From assembly GCA_003116855.1 (NCBI GenBank), contig BEWT01000012.1:38364-87355 (forward strand): a stretch of 48,992 bases of DNA, written 5' to 3'. The notes under the pieces were generated by a model that ran no database searches, was not told the DNA's origin, and saw only the letters and a program-made list of their open reading frames with translations. This document shows, piece after piece, positions 16,923 through 25,014 of the stretch (positions are counted from its first letter, which is position 1; the number at the start of each line of letters is the position of its first letter). Origin of the DNA: Desulfurococcaceae archaeon AG1 (GTDB lineage: Archaea > Thermoproteota > Thermoprotei_A > Sulfolobales > AG1). The translations under genes were made by a program, and so were the position numbers.

Positions 16923-18167
16923 ATGCCGCTAATCAGTAATAGGGTAACATTCATCGAGAGAAGAGGTTTAAGGCGATCTGTTGGAGATCTTATCATGGAG
17001 ATCCTTAGAGGTGCTAAGAGCTCGAAGACCAACATTGAGGGCTGGCTAGTCGATTTCGTGGATAGAGAGAGCGAGATAGAAAGGATCGTGAGGAGTGGTG
17101 CAACGGGGGAGATTATAGGCTATGGTACCTTAGCTCTCCTCTACGGACCTAAGGGTTGCGGCAAGTCGACGCTGGCTTCGGTGCTCACTAAGGTGTCTAT
17201 ACAGCTTACACCTGCTAGCGAGGCTGGTTTTAAGCCAATCTATGTTGCGTATGATGAGCAGAGAAGCGTGGTTAGCATAACCTCGAGCAAGGATGTTGTT
17301 GATATTGTGAGAGAGGTTTATGGAAGGGCTGGTTTAGAAGTCGGCGTAAGCGTTACAGCAGCGCAGGTGTTTACACTCTCAGCCTATGTGAGAACCGAGA
17401 GGAGCGGAGATCCTCATGCAAGCATAGCTTCCGATATAATATCTATGCTTGAGCATAGAGGCAGGGCTGGGAGCTGGTACCTAGTGATCCTTGACGAGTA
17501 TAGGGTAGCAGATCCCCAGAGACTCGCCGACTTCCTCGATGTAAGGCAAACCGATATCTCGATGACAAATCTAAGACTATATGAGGGTGGGAGAGATATT
17601 GTGATCGACATGATCGTAACCACAAGCGATGCCAGGGCTACCGAGACCAGGGGTATTGTTGGTGGCAAGATCCGGTGGCTCTTAACATGGAATCTTCCGA
17701 GAGGGGCTACAGATATACTCATAGATCAGCTGGGAATAGAGGAGAACAGAGAGCTATTATGGAGGCTTGCTGGAGGAAACCCTAGGGCTCTTGGGCTAAT
17801 TAGGAGGAGCGGGTTGAGGGTGTGGCTTGAGAACGAGGTGATCGATGGTGTTTTGAGAGCCTTGGACAGTGCTTTTGAGGAGGCTAAAAGGCTTGGTAGA
17901 GATCGCTCATGGGTCATGGATCAGGTTAGGGCTGTTGCAGAGGGCCCCGATGGTCTCTTCGGAGAGCCGCTCAGAGATCATCTTATAGCCAATAACATAG
18001 CGATCTATGTGGCGGCAACAGAGAAGCTGACAGAACTCCCCAGAGAACCCTGGATAGGAAGGATATATGCGTTCCAGATCCCTGCCTATTACTACACGCT
18101 TAGAGCTATTGCTAAGAAGAACAGTCTAGAAGTGTCGATAGACGATGTAGTAAGGGAGGCATCATAG
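16923..18167 (+). CDS. Archaeal STAND-like P-loop ATPase of unknown function
   Basis: A 414-residue ATPase of the archaeal ATPase group expanded in crenarchaea. The N-terminal FVDRESEIERIV (45-56) is the usual lead-in, followed by Walker A GPKGCGKS (75-82) and Walker B YLVILDEYR (186-194). Then comes GGNPRALGLI, the GxP motif characteristic of STAND proteins, and a helical C-terminal region. No sensor, nuclease or transmembrane part is visible. It has about 175 nt of upstream non-coding sequence and is separated from the following eIF2B-like gene by about 95 nt, so it may be a single-gene transcript. Roles in signalling or defence are known for relatives but nothing here shows which applies. 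Confidence 0.75.
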   Translation: MPLISNRVTFIERRGLRRSVGDLIMEILRGAKSSKTNIEGWLVDFVDRESEIERIVRSGATGEIIGYGTLALLYGPKGCGKSTLASVLTKVSIQLTPASEAGFKPIYVAYDEQRSVVSITSSKDVVDIVREVYGRAGLEVGVSVTAAQVFTLSAYVRTERSGDPHASIASDIISMLEHRGRAGSWYLVILDEYRVADPQRLADFLDVRQTDISMTNLRLYEGGRDIVIDMIVTTSDARATETRGIVGGKIRWLLTWNLPRGATDILIDQLGIEENRELLWRLAGGNPRALGLIRRSGLRVWLENEVIDGVLRALDSAFEEAKRLGRDRSWVMDQVRAVAEGPDGLFGEPLRDHLIANNIAIYVAATEKLTELPREPWIGRIYAFQIPAYYYTLRAIAKKNSLEVSIDDVVREAS

Positions 18168-18263
18168 ATCTAGCGGTGATCTTAAAAGGCAGGGCAATAG
18201 TATATTTAGAATCATTTGAGGAATAGATAACCTCCTAGAGGTACTTTTGTTTAGGAGATTCTG

Positions 18264-19226
18264 TTGAGGAGCATAGATACTAGTGAGGTGTGGAGAGTCT
18301 TAGGCGCTACGGAGGCTGCTACAAGCATCCTAAAGGGGTTTCTCGAGGATGTGAGATCCTCTAGAAGCTGGGGAGATATCTTGAGCGCTTTCGACAAGCT
18401 TTACCAGGCATGTGTTAAGAGACCCTACTCAGCCCTCCTGATAAATACGGCAAGGGATATATTCTCGAGGTTCTTGGAAGAGGCTCCAAGAGATCCTGGG
18501 GAGGCCTCTAGAATCATAGAACCCATCGTCTCCAGGGTCTTTGATAACGTGAGGATCATGACGGAACAGGCTTCGCTGATAGCCTCGAAAAGGATCTCTA
18601 ATAACGAGACAATATTCACGCTATCCTTTAGCGGGACTGTCCTTAGAACTGTTGAGAATGTTTTGAGGAGAGGCGATAGCCTGAGAGTCATCGTCCCGGA
18701 GTCGAGACCATTTGGAGAGGGGGTTGAGATGGCTAAGGCTCTGAAGAGGCTGGGAGCCGATGTGGTGCTGATCGTTGACTCAGCTATTAGGAGTTTCATT
18801 AGGAGAGCCTCTAGAGTAGTTATAGGGGCTGAGGCGATCTCTTCCAACGGTGCTGTTATAAACAAGATCGGCACGGCTATACTTGCACTCACAGCTAAAG
18901 AGGCTAGGATAAGAGTCTTCGTCGTTGCTGGAAGCTATAAGATCATGCCCGAAACGGTTTTCGGCGAGTTAATAGGCTCGCCAGAGATAGGTTTGCCCGA
19001 CATACCAGAGGATCTATTATCCCTCGGCGTCTCATCAAGCTTCCCTCTATTCGAGGCCGTGCCTCCTGAGTATATCGATGCCATTATAACCGAGAAGGGT
19101 CTTATCTCGCCAGCGGCAGTCCCCTATATAGTTAGGGATGTATTCGGATCCTGGCCCCCCTTTGTGAAAAGGATAGATGAGCTCTATGGCGAGATTAGAA
19201 GAACCATAGAGGGTGCTGTAAAGTGA
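18264..19226 (+). CDS. aIF2B / R15P isomerase family protein without catalytic residues
   Basis: This belongs to the eIF2B alpha/beta/delta and ribose-1,5-bisphosphate isomerase family: the core reads RRASRVVIGAEAISSNGAVINKIGTA and ends EYIDAIITEKGLISP. In the downstream partner, as in T. kodakarensis R15P isomerase, the active site has a THCNSS segment (Cys131) and GADAI (Asp200). Here the matching positions are TLSFSG (Ser121) and GAEAI (Glu190), the pattern of eukaryotic eIF2B regulatory subunits, so isomerase activity is unlikely. The TTG at 18264 has GGAG seven nt upstream. Its stop overlaps the start of the next gene by 4 nt (GTGA), so the two are cotranslated and may form a mixed hexamer. 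An aIF2B-type regulatory role is the alternative. Confidence 0.85.
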   Translation: MRSIDTSEVWRVLGATEAATSILKGFLEDVRSSRSWGDILSAFDKLYQACVKRPYSALLINTARDIFSRFLEEAPRDPGEASRIIEPIVSRVFDNVRIMTEQASLIASKRISNNETIFTLSFSGTVLRTVENVLRRGDSLRVIVPESRPFGEGVEMAKALKRLGADVVLIVDSAIRSFIRRASRVVIGAEAISSNGAVINKIGTAILALTAKEARIRVFVVAGSYKIMPETVFGELIGSPEIGLPDIPEDLLSLGVSSSFPLFEAVPPEYIDAIITEKGLISPAAVPYIVRDVFGSWPPFVKRIDELYGEIRRTIEGAVK

Positions 19227-20188
19227 CCAGGATACCTAGTGAGGTGCTAAGGATAGCTGATGATATTAGGAGTATGAGGATAAGAGGGGCTGGCAGGATA
19301 GCGAGAGCAGCTGCCGAAGCCCTCATGATAGCTGCGACTAACTATAGCGGTGAAGATCTTGGTGATTTTACCCGCTATATGGAGGATGTATCAAGACTGC
19401 TCCTATCCACAAGACCTACCGCTGTCTCGCTACCCAATGCCGTCTCGTACGTTATGAAACAGCTTAGAAAAGACTATAGAGGTGTTGAGGATGCTAGAGC
19501 AGCTGTGATCAGTGCTGCGAGGAGCTTTATAGAGCACTCCAAGAGAGCTGTTGAGGCTATAAGCATTATCGGTTCTAGAATGATAAAAGGCGGTGAGACC
19601 ATAGTGACACATTGTAACTCATCAGCAGTCACAGGGATCCTTGCCAAAGCTTGGAGCGATGGAAAGATGTTCAGGGTATATGCTACAGAGACCAGGCCAA
19701 GGTTCCAAGGATATATTACTGCGAGAGATCTCGCCTCCAAAGGAATCCCCGTAACACTCATACCAGACTCCGCAGCAGTCTATGCCATGAGGAGAGCCGA
19801 TCTCGTGATCGTTGGTGCTGACGCTATAAGCTCCAACGGGGCTCTGGTAAACAAAATCGGGACATCACAGATAGCATTAGCCGCAAAAGCACATGGTGTT
19901 CCCTTCTATGTGGCTGCTGAGACGTATAAGTTCTCCCCATACACACTCATCGGAGAGCCCATCGAGATCGAAGAAAGAGAGGCTGAGGAAGTAATACATC
20001 CCGTTCCGGAAGGGATTGAGGTTAGAAACCCCGTCTTCGACGCAACTCCAGCTGAATATATAGATGCCATAATAACCGAGATAGGGGTCATCAGCCCTGA
20101 GATGGCTATCATCATAATAACAGACTATCTAGGTCATAGAGTTAGTGTTGATATGTTGAAGAGTTTAGAGGATAGCGAACCTCTATAA
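19223..20188 (+). CDS. Ribose-1,5-bisphosphate isomerase (e2b2/aIF2B family)
   Basis: R15P isomerase turns ribose 1,5-bisphosphate into ribulose 1,5-bisphosphate in the archaeal AMP-salvage pathway that feeds type III Rubisco. The catalytic cysteine is in IVTHCNSSAVTG (Cys131) and the catalytic aspartate in VIVGADAISSNGALVNKIGT (Asp200), which match Cys133 and Asp202 of the T. kodakarensis enzyme with a constant offset. The N-terminal helical domain (to about residue 120) is typical. Length 321 is normal. It starts with GTG inside the stop of the preceding paralogue. No Rubisco or AMP phosphorylase gene lies in this window, so the pathway assignment rests on the family alone; translation-factor aIF2B is the other naming used for such proteins. 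Confidence 0.85.
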   Translation: MTRIPSEVLRIADDIRSMRIRGAGRIARAAAEALMIAATNYSGEDLGDFTRYMEDVSRLLLSTRPTAVSLPNAVSYVMKQLRKDYRGVEDARAAVISAARSFIEHSKRAVEAISIIGSRMIKGGETIVTHCNSSAVTGILAKAWSDGKMFRVYATETRPRFQGYITARDLASKGIPVTLIPDSAAVYAMRRADLVIVGADAISSNGALVNKIGTSQIALAAKAHGVPFYVAAETYKFSPYTLIGEPIEIEEREAEEVIHPVPEGIEVRNPVFDATPAEYIDAIITEIGVISPEMAIIIITDYLGHRVSVDMLKSLEDSEPL

Positions 20189-20535
20189 AGACTCTCCCTT
20201 ACCAATCATTATAGTTCCTGGAATCGCTAGTTTCTTGCAACCTTAGATTTCTGATAGAATGTCTCAATCACACAGAAGATCTATCGATATATGAATGACA
20301 CGGCTCCCAACTATAAATAGATCTTCATGATAACCTTGATCGATATAGGAACGGTATTCTAAGTGCTGGAGAACTGCTCCTCTAATATAGATAAGCTCTG
20401 CCCGGCTAAACCCAACAACGGTTCGTAAACCTAGGGGATAAGCTCTCTATCAGCTAGGTAGAAATCCCTGGCATGAAGGAAAGTGTTAAAAACCATGATA
20501 GAGAGTCTTATAAACCCGATTACGCTCAATAACTA
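20189..20535. other. About 350 nt without a gene upstream of the small membrane protein
   Basis: I find no protein gene here. There is a TATA-like cttataaac at about 20508-20516 that would drive the next gene, and a 9-nt direct repeat (ATAAGCTCT) at about 20390 and 20429 of uncertain meaning. No known RNA could be recognised by eye. Confidence 0.4.
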
Positions 20536-20544
20536 GGGAGCTCT

Positions 20545-20841
20545 ATAGAGCTGATAAAGCTTCAAGCTGACTATGTATGGCAGCTTTTCATACTACTATT
20601 CATAATGTTCCTCATAATGTCTATGATTAGCAATATTCTTCAACAGAGGGAGAGGAAGCCTAAGGAGAAGATTGTAGTTTACACAGTGCTTTCTTGCATC
20701 AATAATGACTATGAAGAGAGGAGAGAGTTCATCCCAGGCGACTATGTTGGAAAGATTGTGAAGGATAAGAGATGTCCCAAGGATAATTCGGAGCTTAGAA
20801 TCAAGGCTATATATGCTGAGAAACAACAGATCGAGAGATGA
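20545..20841 (+). CDS. Small membrane-anchored protein of unknown function with a likely non-ATG start
   Basis: The first ATG (20605) would begin in the middle of a hydrophobic segment: reading further upstream in the same frame gives IELIKLQADYVWQLFILLF before MFLIMSMISNI, so the transmembrane helix is only complete if translation starts earlier. No ATG, GTG or TTG exists upstream in frame before the stop at 20530. An ATA at 20545 has GGGAG 4 nt in front of it, and a CTG follows at 20551. A TATA-like element at about 20508-20516 gives a transcription start near 20537. The cytoplasmic part has RERKPKEKIVVYTVLSC and a short basic region with RCPKDN, recalling small archaeal proteins with one membrane helix and a C-terminal soluble domain. 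Function unknown. Confidence 0.55.
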   Translation: MELIKLQADYVWQLFILLFIMFLIMSMISNILQQRERKPKEKIVVYTVLSCINNDYEERREFIPGDYVGKIVKDKRCPKDNSELRIKAIYAEKQQIER

Positions 20842-20865
20842 TCCTGAAGGCCTGGATACTATTTT

Positions 20866-21354
20866 CTATAGCTTGTTAAGATTGTTCAACAGATCCTCGA
20901 TATATCTTGATACATATGCTAGATATGCCTCTAAATCCCTCAGGGCTGTCTCCATAAAATGCCTACCCGAGCTGCTGTATCTCCTCAGATCCTCTTTGAG
21001 CGCGCTCAGCGTGGTATACATAACCTCTAGGTGTGGCTGTATATATATGCAGAGCCTAACTCCTGGAGGCGATGAGAAGATCTTGTTCTTCATAATCGAT
21101 AAAACCCCCTCGAGGGTTTTCACAGCATCTTCCGGGGCTAATGTTGCGACATTCCTTGCCCTTGATATTTGTTGAGCCATCTCGGCCAGATCTTTTGAGT
21201 ATCTCCTCAGATCCTCTGTTAGTTCTCCAAGGATCTTCTCCGCCTTCTCAACCTCACCCTTAGCTATATATTCCCTCAACATATAGATCGGTTTAAAACA
21301 ACCCAGCCTGGCTATCGTGTCAATCCTGGATCCCAGGATCTTCTCGCTCTCCAT
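20866..21354 (-). CDS. Helical protein of unknown function downstream of rnhB
   Basis: Not recognised. The 162 residues are almost entirely alpha-helical with heptad-like spacing (EKAEKILGELTEDLRRYSK and ALKEDLRRYSSSGRHFMETA), suggesting a helical bundle or a coiled-coil adaptor. It has no signal peptide or membrane segment. It starts 9 nt behind the RNase HII stop on the same strand, so the two genes are very probably cotranscribed. It is convergent with the small membrane-protein gene, with 24 nt between their ends. Confidence 0.6.
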   Translation of the reverse strand: MESEKILGSRIDTIARLGCFKPIYMLREYIAKGEVEKAEKILGELTEDLRRYSKDLAEMAQQISRARNVATLAPEDAVKTLEGVLSIMKNKIFSSPPGVRLCIYIQPHLEVMYTTLSALKEDLRRYSSSGRHFMETALRDLEAYLAYVSRYIEDLLNNLNKL

Positions 21355-21363
21355 AAGTATACC

Positions 21364-22032
21364 TCAACCACTAGTAATATATCTATCAAGGGTATTAGCA
21401 TGCCTCTCTAGCCTTCTTACAGTAGCCCATTTATGCCTAATAAAGGGAGATTCTGTTAGATTCACTATATCTTCAGAAACCGTGCTAGAGATCCAAGCCT
21501 TTGTCTTGGGATCCGAGGGGTAACCGGATCCGAAATCACCTATAGCCCTTCTCAAACCCTCTACATGCCAGTCCCTGAGAACCTTGGCTATGATGCTCGC
21601 AGCAGCTACCACGGCATATTTACTATCGGCCCCATGTTCAGCCACTATATCGCTACAAATACCCTTTAACCTTGATAAGTGCTTCTCTGTGGTGAAGAGG
21701 TCTATATACGTCTTAGGACATTGGTTATGAATCCTGACCACAGACTCCAAGATCCTCTCTATCGCCTCAACCTCGATTTCATTGACGTTACCCCTATCTA
21801 TATCTACAGGAGAAATCATAACCGCTATTACGCTCGATGCTCTCTCGATAATATCTCCCAAGAGCTTTTCTCTCCTAGACCTCGTAAGCCTCTTACTATC
21901 CCTAACCCCCAAGCCAGCAAGATCTTCAAGCCATCTCTCCTCAATAGCAAGCCCAACTATCACCATGGGGCCTATCAACGGACCCCTGCCAGCCTCATCC
22001 ACTCCTAGCAGGATCTCTGTATCCCCCCTCAC
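21364..22032 (-). CDS. rnhB: Ribonuclease HII
   Basis: Cleaves the RNA strand of RNA-DNA hybrids and single ribonucleotides in DNA. The catalytic GVDEAGRGP (Asp12, Glu13), the SKRLT motif, the KTYIDLF segment with the third acidic residue, and the ADSKYAVVAAASIIAKVLRD and GSGYPSDPKT motifs are all in place. Length 222 is normal. The start is GTG at 22032. It is divergent from tbp with 55 nt between starts, so the two promoters share this short gap; an ATTTATAAAT run at 22043-22053 is the only clear TATA element in it. Confidence 0.94.
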   Translation of the reverse strand: MRGDTEILLGVDEAGRGPLIGPMVIVGLAIEERWLEDLAGLGVRDSKRLTRSRREKLLGDIIERASSVIAVMISPVDIDRGNVNEIEVEAIERILESVVRIHNQCPKTYIDLFTTEKHLSRLKGICSDIVAEHGADSKYAVVAAASIIAKVLRDWHVEGLRRAIGDFGSGYPSDPKTKAWISSTVSEDIVNLTESPFIRHKWATVRRLERHANTLDRYITSG

Positions 22033-22042
22033 AACATCTACC

Positions 22043-22053
22043 CGGATTTATAA
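22043..22053. promoter_or_regulatory. Near-palindromic TATA element between rnhB and tbp
   Basis: The run atttataaat lies in the 55-nt gap between two divergent starts. It is about 40 nt upstream of the tbp GTG, leaving room for a 14-nt leader that holds AAGGGGT; on the other side it is only 16 nt from the rnhB start, so it fits tbp better. Confidence 0.4.
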
Positions 22054-22087
22054 ATTCTCTAAGAGATTTTTTAAGGGGTATTTATAG

Positions 22088-22696
22088 GTGATAACTCCTA
22101 AGCCTGAGACAAGGATTGAAAACATAGTTGCTACCGTTATCTTTGAGCACCAACTAGATCTAGATATGATCGAGCAGGGCGTGCCAAACATAGAGTATAA
22201 CCCTGACCAGTTCCCCGGATTAATACTAAGACTCGATAGCCCGAAGGTGACAGCCCTTATATTTAGATCTGGGAAAATGGTTGTGACGGGTGCTAAGAGA
22301 ACCGCGGATCTTATAAAGGCTGTTAAAAAGATACTCAGGATGTTTGTTAAGAGCGGTGTCACAATAACAGGGAAGCCGAAGATCCAGATACAGAATATAG
22401 TGGCATCAGCAAACCTCGGGATGGAGGTTCTTCTAGAAAAAGCAGCATATCTCTTAGAAAACACTATGTACGAGCCAGAACAGTTCCCCGGATTAATACT
22501 CAGGCTCACAGAGCCAAGGGTGGTTCTTCTCATCTTCTCCTCAGGCAAGATGGTTATAACAGGTGCTAAGAGCGAAGAGGAGGTTGAGAGGGCTGTTAAT
22601 CACACATATAACACTCTTGTTGAGCTCAACTGCCTCAAGAAGATCGAGAAGAGCGAGGAAGAGGTTGAGAAGGAGATAACGCTAGACGAGATCTAG
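22088..22696 (+). CDS. tbp: TATA-box binding protein
   Basis: General transcription factor that binds and bends promoter TATA boxes and recruits TFB. The two direct repeats of the saddle are plain: [10 protein letters not shown]...[12 protein letters not shown]...[10 protein letters not shown] and [10 protein letters not shown]...[12 protein letters not shown]...[10 protein letters not shown]. Length is 202 residues, with an acidic C-terminal tail ([16 protein letters not shown]) common in archaeal TBPs. It starts with GTG at 22088. The 147-residue unknown gene follows after 12 nt and is probably cotranscribed. Confidence 0.97.
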   Translation: MITPKPETRIENIVATVIFEHQLDLDMIEQGVPNIEYNPDQFPGLILRLDSPKVTALIFRSGKMVVTGAKRTADLIKAVKKILRMFVKSGVTITGKPKIQIQNIVASANLGMEVLLEKAAYLLENTMYEPEQFPGLILRLTEPRVVLLIFSSGKMVITGAKSEEEVERAVNHTYNTLVELNCLKKIEKSEEEVEKEITLDEI

Positions 22697-22708
22697 AGAA
22701 GTGTTGGG

Positions 22709-23152
22709 TTGAAGATAGATAGTTTTATAGAGGCTATGTATGAGATCCTTAACAACCCAGAGGATCTTTTAGCAGCTTTTGAAGAGGCTAAACATCTAGG
22801 GATGAACCATCTATACCTGCTTATGAGAAGAGAGGATTTCAGGCTAGTCATGATTATTCACATGAATCCTTTTAGCGAGGAGCTAGTAAGCATAGTATTC
22901 ATGATCCCCCTCGGATGCGGGGAAGAACAGCCAAGCATGGAGCAGGTTAACAGGTTAGCAATAAGCCTCAGAGGCGCTGTGATGGCATATGGCGAGTGTT
23001 CATCAATCCTTGTAGGGTACGACGGTAGCAGCGGGATAGGCGAGCTCCTTGACACGATCTCCCAGGCAGTGTTGGGGAGAAAAGCTAGCGGGAGGTTTGA
23101 TATTGAGCACTACTCATACGATCTATTAACAATATACCCAGAAAATCCATGA
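22709..23152 (+). CDS. Protein of unknown function downstream of tbp
   Basis: Not recognised. The 147 residues look like a globular alpha/beta protein: a helical N-terminus (IEAMYEILNNPEDLLAAFEE), strands LYLLMRREDFRLVMIIHMNP and ELVSIVFMIPLG, and a later strand SSILVGYDG. There is no membrane segment, zinc motif or nucleotide-binding motif. It starts with TTG at 22709, 12 nt after the tbp stop, and is followed by the zinc-ribbon and aEF-1beta genes, so it sits in a translation/transcription neighbourhood. Confidence 0.6.
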   Translation: MKIDSFIEAMYEILNNPEDLLAAFEEAKHLGMNHLYLLMRREDFRLVMIIHMNPFSEELVSIVFMIPLGCGEEQPSMEQVNRLAISLRGAVMAYGECSSILVGYDGSSGIGELLDTISQAVLGRKASGRFDIEHYSYDLLTIYPENP

Positions 23153-23206
23153 TCACCTGATCCCGGTGAGATATTCTTATAAGAACCCATGCCATATGGA
23201 TAAGAG

Positions 23207-23419
23207 GTGGAGAAACTGCAGAGACTCGCAACACCCGTTATCATAGATTCAAGCACGCCCCCTATATGCACAAGCTGTAAGAGGTTCGTAACACCATATG
23301 AGAAAGGAGTCTCATTCCCATGCCCTAACTGTGGAAAAACAGTTATATGGAGATGCTATAGATGCAGAGCCCAGGGGATACCGTATAAATGCCCTAACTG
23401 CTGGTTCGAAGGACCATGA
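23207..23419 (+). CDS. Archaeal zinc-ribbon protein (HVO_2753-like), predicted RNA-binding
   Basis: A 70-residue protein with four Cys-x2-Cys pairs: CTSC, CPNC, CYRC and CPNC, the last in YKCPNCWFEGP. This arrangement is the archaeal two-zinc-ribbon family usually encoded next to aEF-1beta, as here (9 nt to the next start). The family is described as putative RNA-binding; its exact role is not settled. The GTG start at 23207 gives a somewhat longer N-terminus than usual before the first cysteine pair (Cys22/Cys25). Confidence 0.85.
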   Translation: MEKLQRLATPVIIDSSTPPICTSCKRFVTPYEKGVSFPCPNCGKTVIWRCYRCRAQGIPYKCPNCWFEGP

Positions 23420-23428
23420 GGTGGGTTT

Positions 23429-23701
23429 ATGGCTGATGTGGTTGCAATAGTCAAGATATACCCCTCAGAAGATGTAAGCGATATGGAGAGCCTTATCTTA
23501 AGGATCTCTGAATCCCTTCCAAATACGTATAGAATAATAGCCAACGAAACAATAGAAATAGCCTATGGATATAAAGCCTTACTCCTACACATAAGATTCC
23601 CAGAAAACACAGAGGGAGGCACAGAAGAACTGGAATCAAAGATCCTGAGCGTTACTGGAGTTAGCAGTGTCGAGATCGAGGCTGTGTCAAGAGTATTATA
23701 A
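23429..23701 (+). CDS. Elongation factor 1-beta (aEF-1beta)
   Basis: Guanine nucleotide exchange factor that recharges aEF-1alpha with GTP. The 90 residues match the archaeal family from end to end: VVAIVKIYPSEDVSDMESL at the start, the IAYGYKALLLHIRFPE segment, and a C-terminal SVTGVSSVEIEAVSRVL. The ATG at 23429 is chosen because it begins the conserved first strand. It follows the zinc-ribbon gene by 9 nt. A short T-rich run (gtttttc) lies about 20 nt after its stop and could end transcription. Confidence 0.95.
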   Translation: MADVVAIVKIYPSEDVSDMESLILRISESLPNTYRIIANETIEIAYGYKALLLHIRFPENTEGGTEELESKILSVTGVSSVEIEAVSRVL

Positions 23702-23766
23702 TAAATGATCCTAGCACTGTTTTTCAAAAACATAATAGATAAAAACAAAAAACCGAGCTCTGTACT

Positions 23767-24387
23767 CTATGTCGTTACAAAGTAAGGCTCTGTTACAGCA
23801 TCTGAAGAGACCAAGATAATCCACATACCGCTTATACCGTGACCGGGTACTCCACAGGCTATCCAGTAAACGCCTTTCTGGATAGATGAAGCTTCCATCA
23901 CGGTTGTCTCATCAGGGCCTATACCTTCCTTGAACCCCGATACGCCGAGCTTTCCATCAGGCGCCCACGCAATAAGCTTTCCATCCTTAGTAAGATCCGC
24001 GTTCTTGGGCGTGGGTGTGTTATTCGCCACTATCCCAACGCTGTGCGGAAGACCGCCGGGATCTTTGTTAACATACTTGATCACGAGGTTCCATCCAGCA
24101 GGGATATATATTACTAGCTTACCCTTAGTGCTTCCGTTAAAATCATAGTTAGCGGTCCTGGTATCTAGTGTAACATATACAGTTTTACTCGATGCATCGT
24201 AAGGCAGCTTATTCCCTGTAGGTGCTGGCGAAGGTGTGGTTGCTGGTGCTGTTGCAGGAGGTGATGTTGCTGGTGCTGGCTTCGACGCTATCTGCTGATA
24301 GTAGAGATAGATTATAGCTACTGCTAAAACGATCACAACTATAGCGATGACCGCTGTTGTAGTACTCACAGCCCTTCCCAGCTTCAC
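23767..24387 (-). CDS. Sulfocyanin-like blue copper protein
   Basis: A membrane-anchored periplasmic-side electron carrier. Residues 8-30 form one transmembrane helix, followed by a linker rich in Ala, Pro, Ser and Thr (36-58), then the cupredoxin domain. The type I copper ligands are visible: His115 in GLPHSVG, then Cys178, His183 and Met188 in YWIACGVPGHGISGMW, with the C-x4-H-x4-M spacing typical of sulfocyanin. Such proteins donate electrons to terminal oxidases in aerobic crenarchaea. It starts with GTG at 24387 behind GAGGTG (6-nt spacing), so it has a good ribosome binding site. It is alone between aEF-1beta (convergent) and a long gap; no oxidase gene is in the window. Confidence 0.92.
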   Translation of the reverse strand: MKLGRAVSTTTAVIAIVVIVLAVAIIYLYYQQIASKPAPATSPPATAPATTPSPAPTGNKLPYDASSKTVYVTLDTRTANYDFNGSTKGKLVIYIPAGWNLVIKYVNKDPGGLPHSVGIVANNTPTPKNADLTKDGKLIAWAPDGKLGVSGFKEGIGPDETTVMEASSIQKGVYWIACGVPGHGISGMWIILVSSDAVTEPYFVTT

Positions 24388-25014
24388 GATTTACACCTCT
24401 ATGTATATTAGCTAGGTGGTATAAATACCGAGATGCTAATATGTTAGGTGGGTATTAGTTATAACAGTATATCCATAATATTACAATAAAAACAGAGAAT
24501 GCACTTTTAACCGTCATAGCAATCTGTCTCTATCTCTATGAAGGTTTATAACGATTTTTATCGATCCTCCCACAGATCTTCATTATTTATATCCTATAGA
24601 TATGCTATAAGCTTAAACACGAGCTATAGCAAGGCCCACCCACAATGCAGGTGCTCTATAAAACATGATAGGCTGAATAGAGAGCAGAATACTATGAAGG
24701 ATTACCCAAAGCATTGAGATGCCGAGCATGTTGAAGAGACGTTTACAAGCCCGATCGATATTGTTATGCTACGAGTCGGCCTCAATATTGTTGCTAGATA
24801 GCTTGGAATATTATTTCCATTTCTATCCGGAAAACGATCTCCCAGTAGATCGGAAAACTATTCTGTTGGGCTAACAATAACCTATGAGCACACCAGGATC
24901 TCTGTCTCGTTTGCAGAGATTCCTGAAAGAATATCGGAAAATCTGCTGGTATTAAGGGCAAATGGGTTCTAATATTAAAGCCCTCTGTAGGTATATAATC
25001 GATATGGAGCGATA
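24388..25014. other. About 630 nt without a confident gene
   Basis: Contains the sulfocyanin promoter (a TATA-like ggtatttatacc on the minus strand at about 24417-24428) and the GINS promoter (taatatta at about 24969-24977 and tatataatc at 24992-25000). Open frames on the plus strand around 24731-24972 are short, broken by stops, and match nothing I know; they might be remnants of a small gene. Nothing else is supported. Confidence 0.4.
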
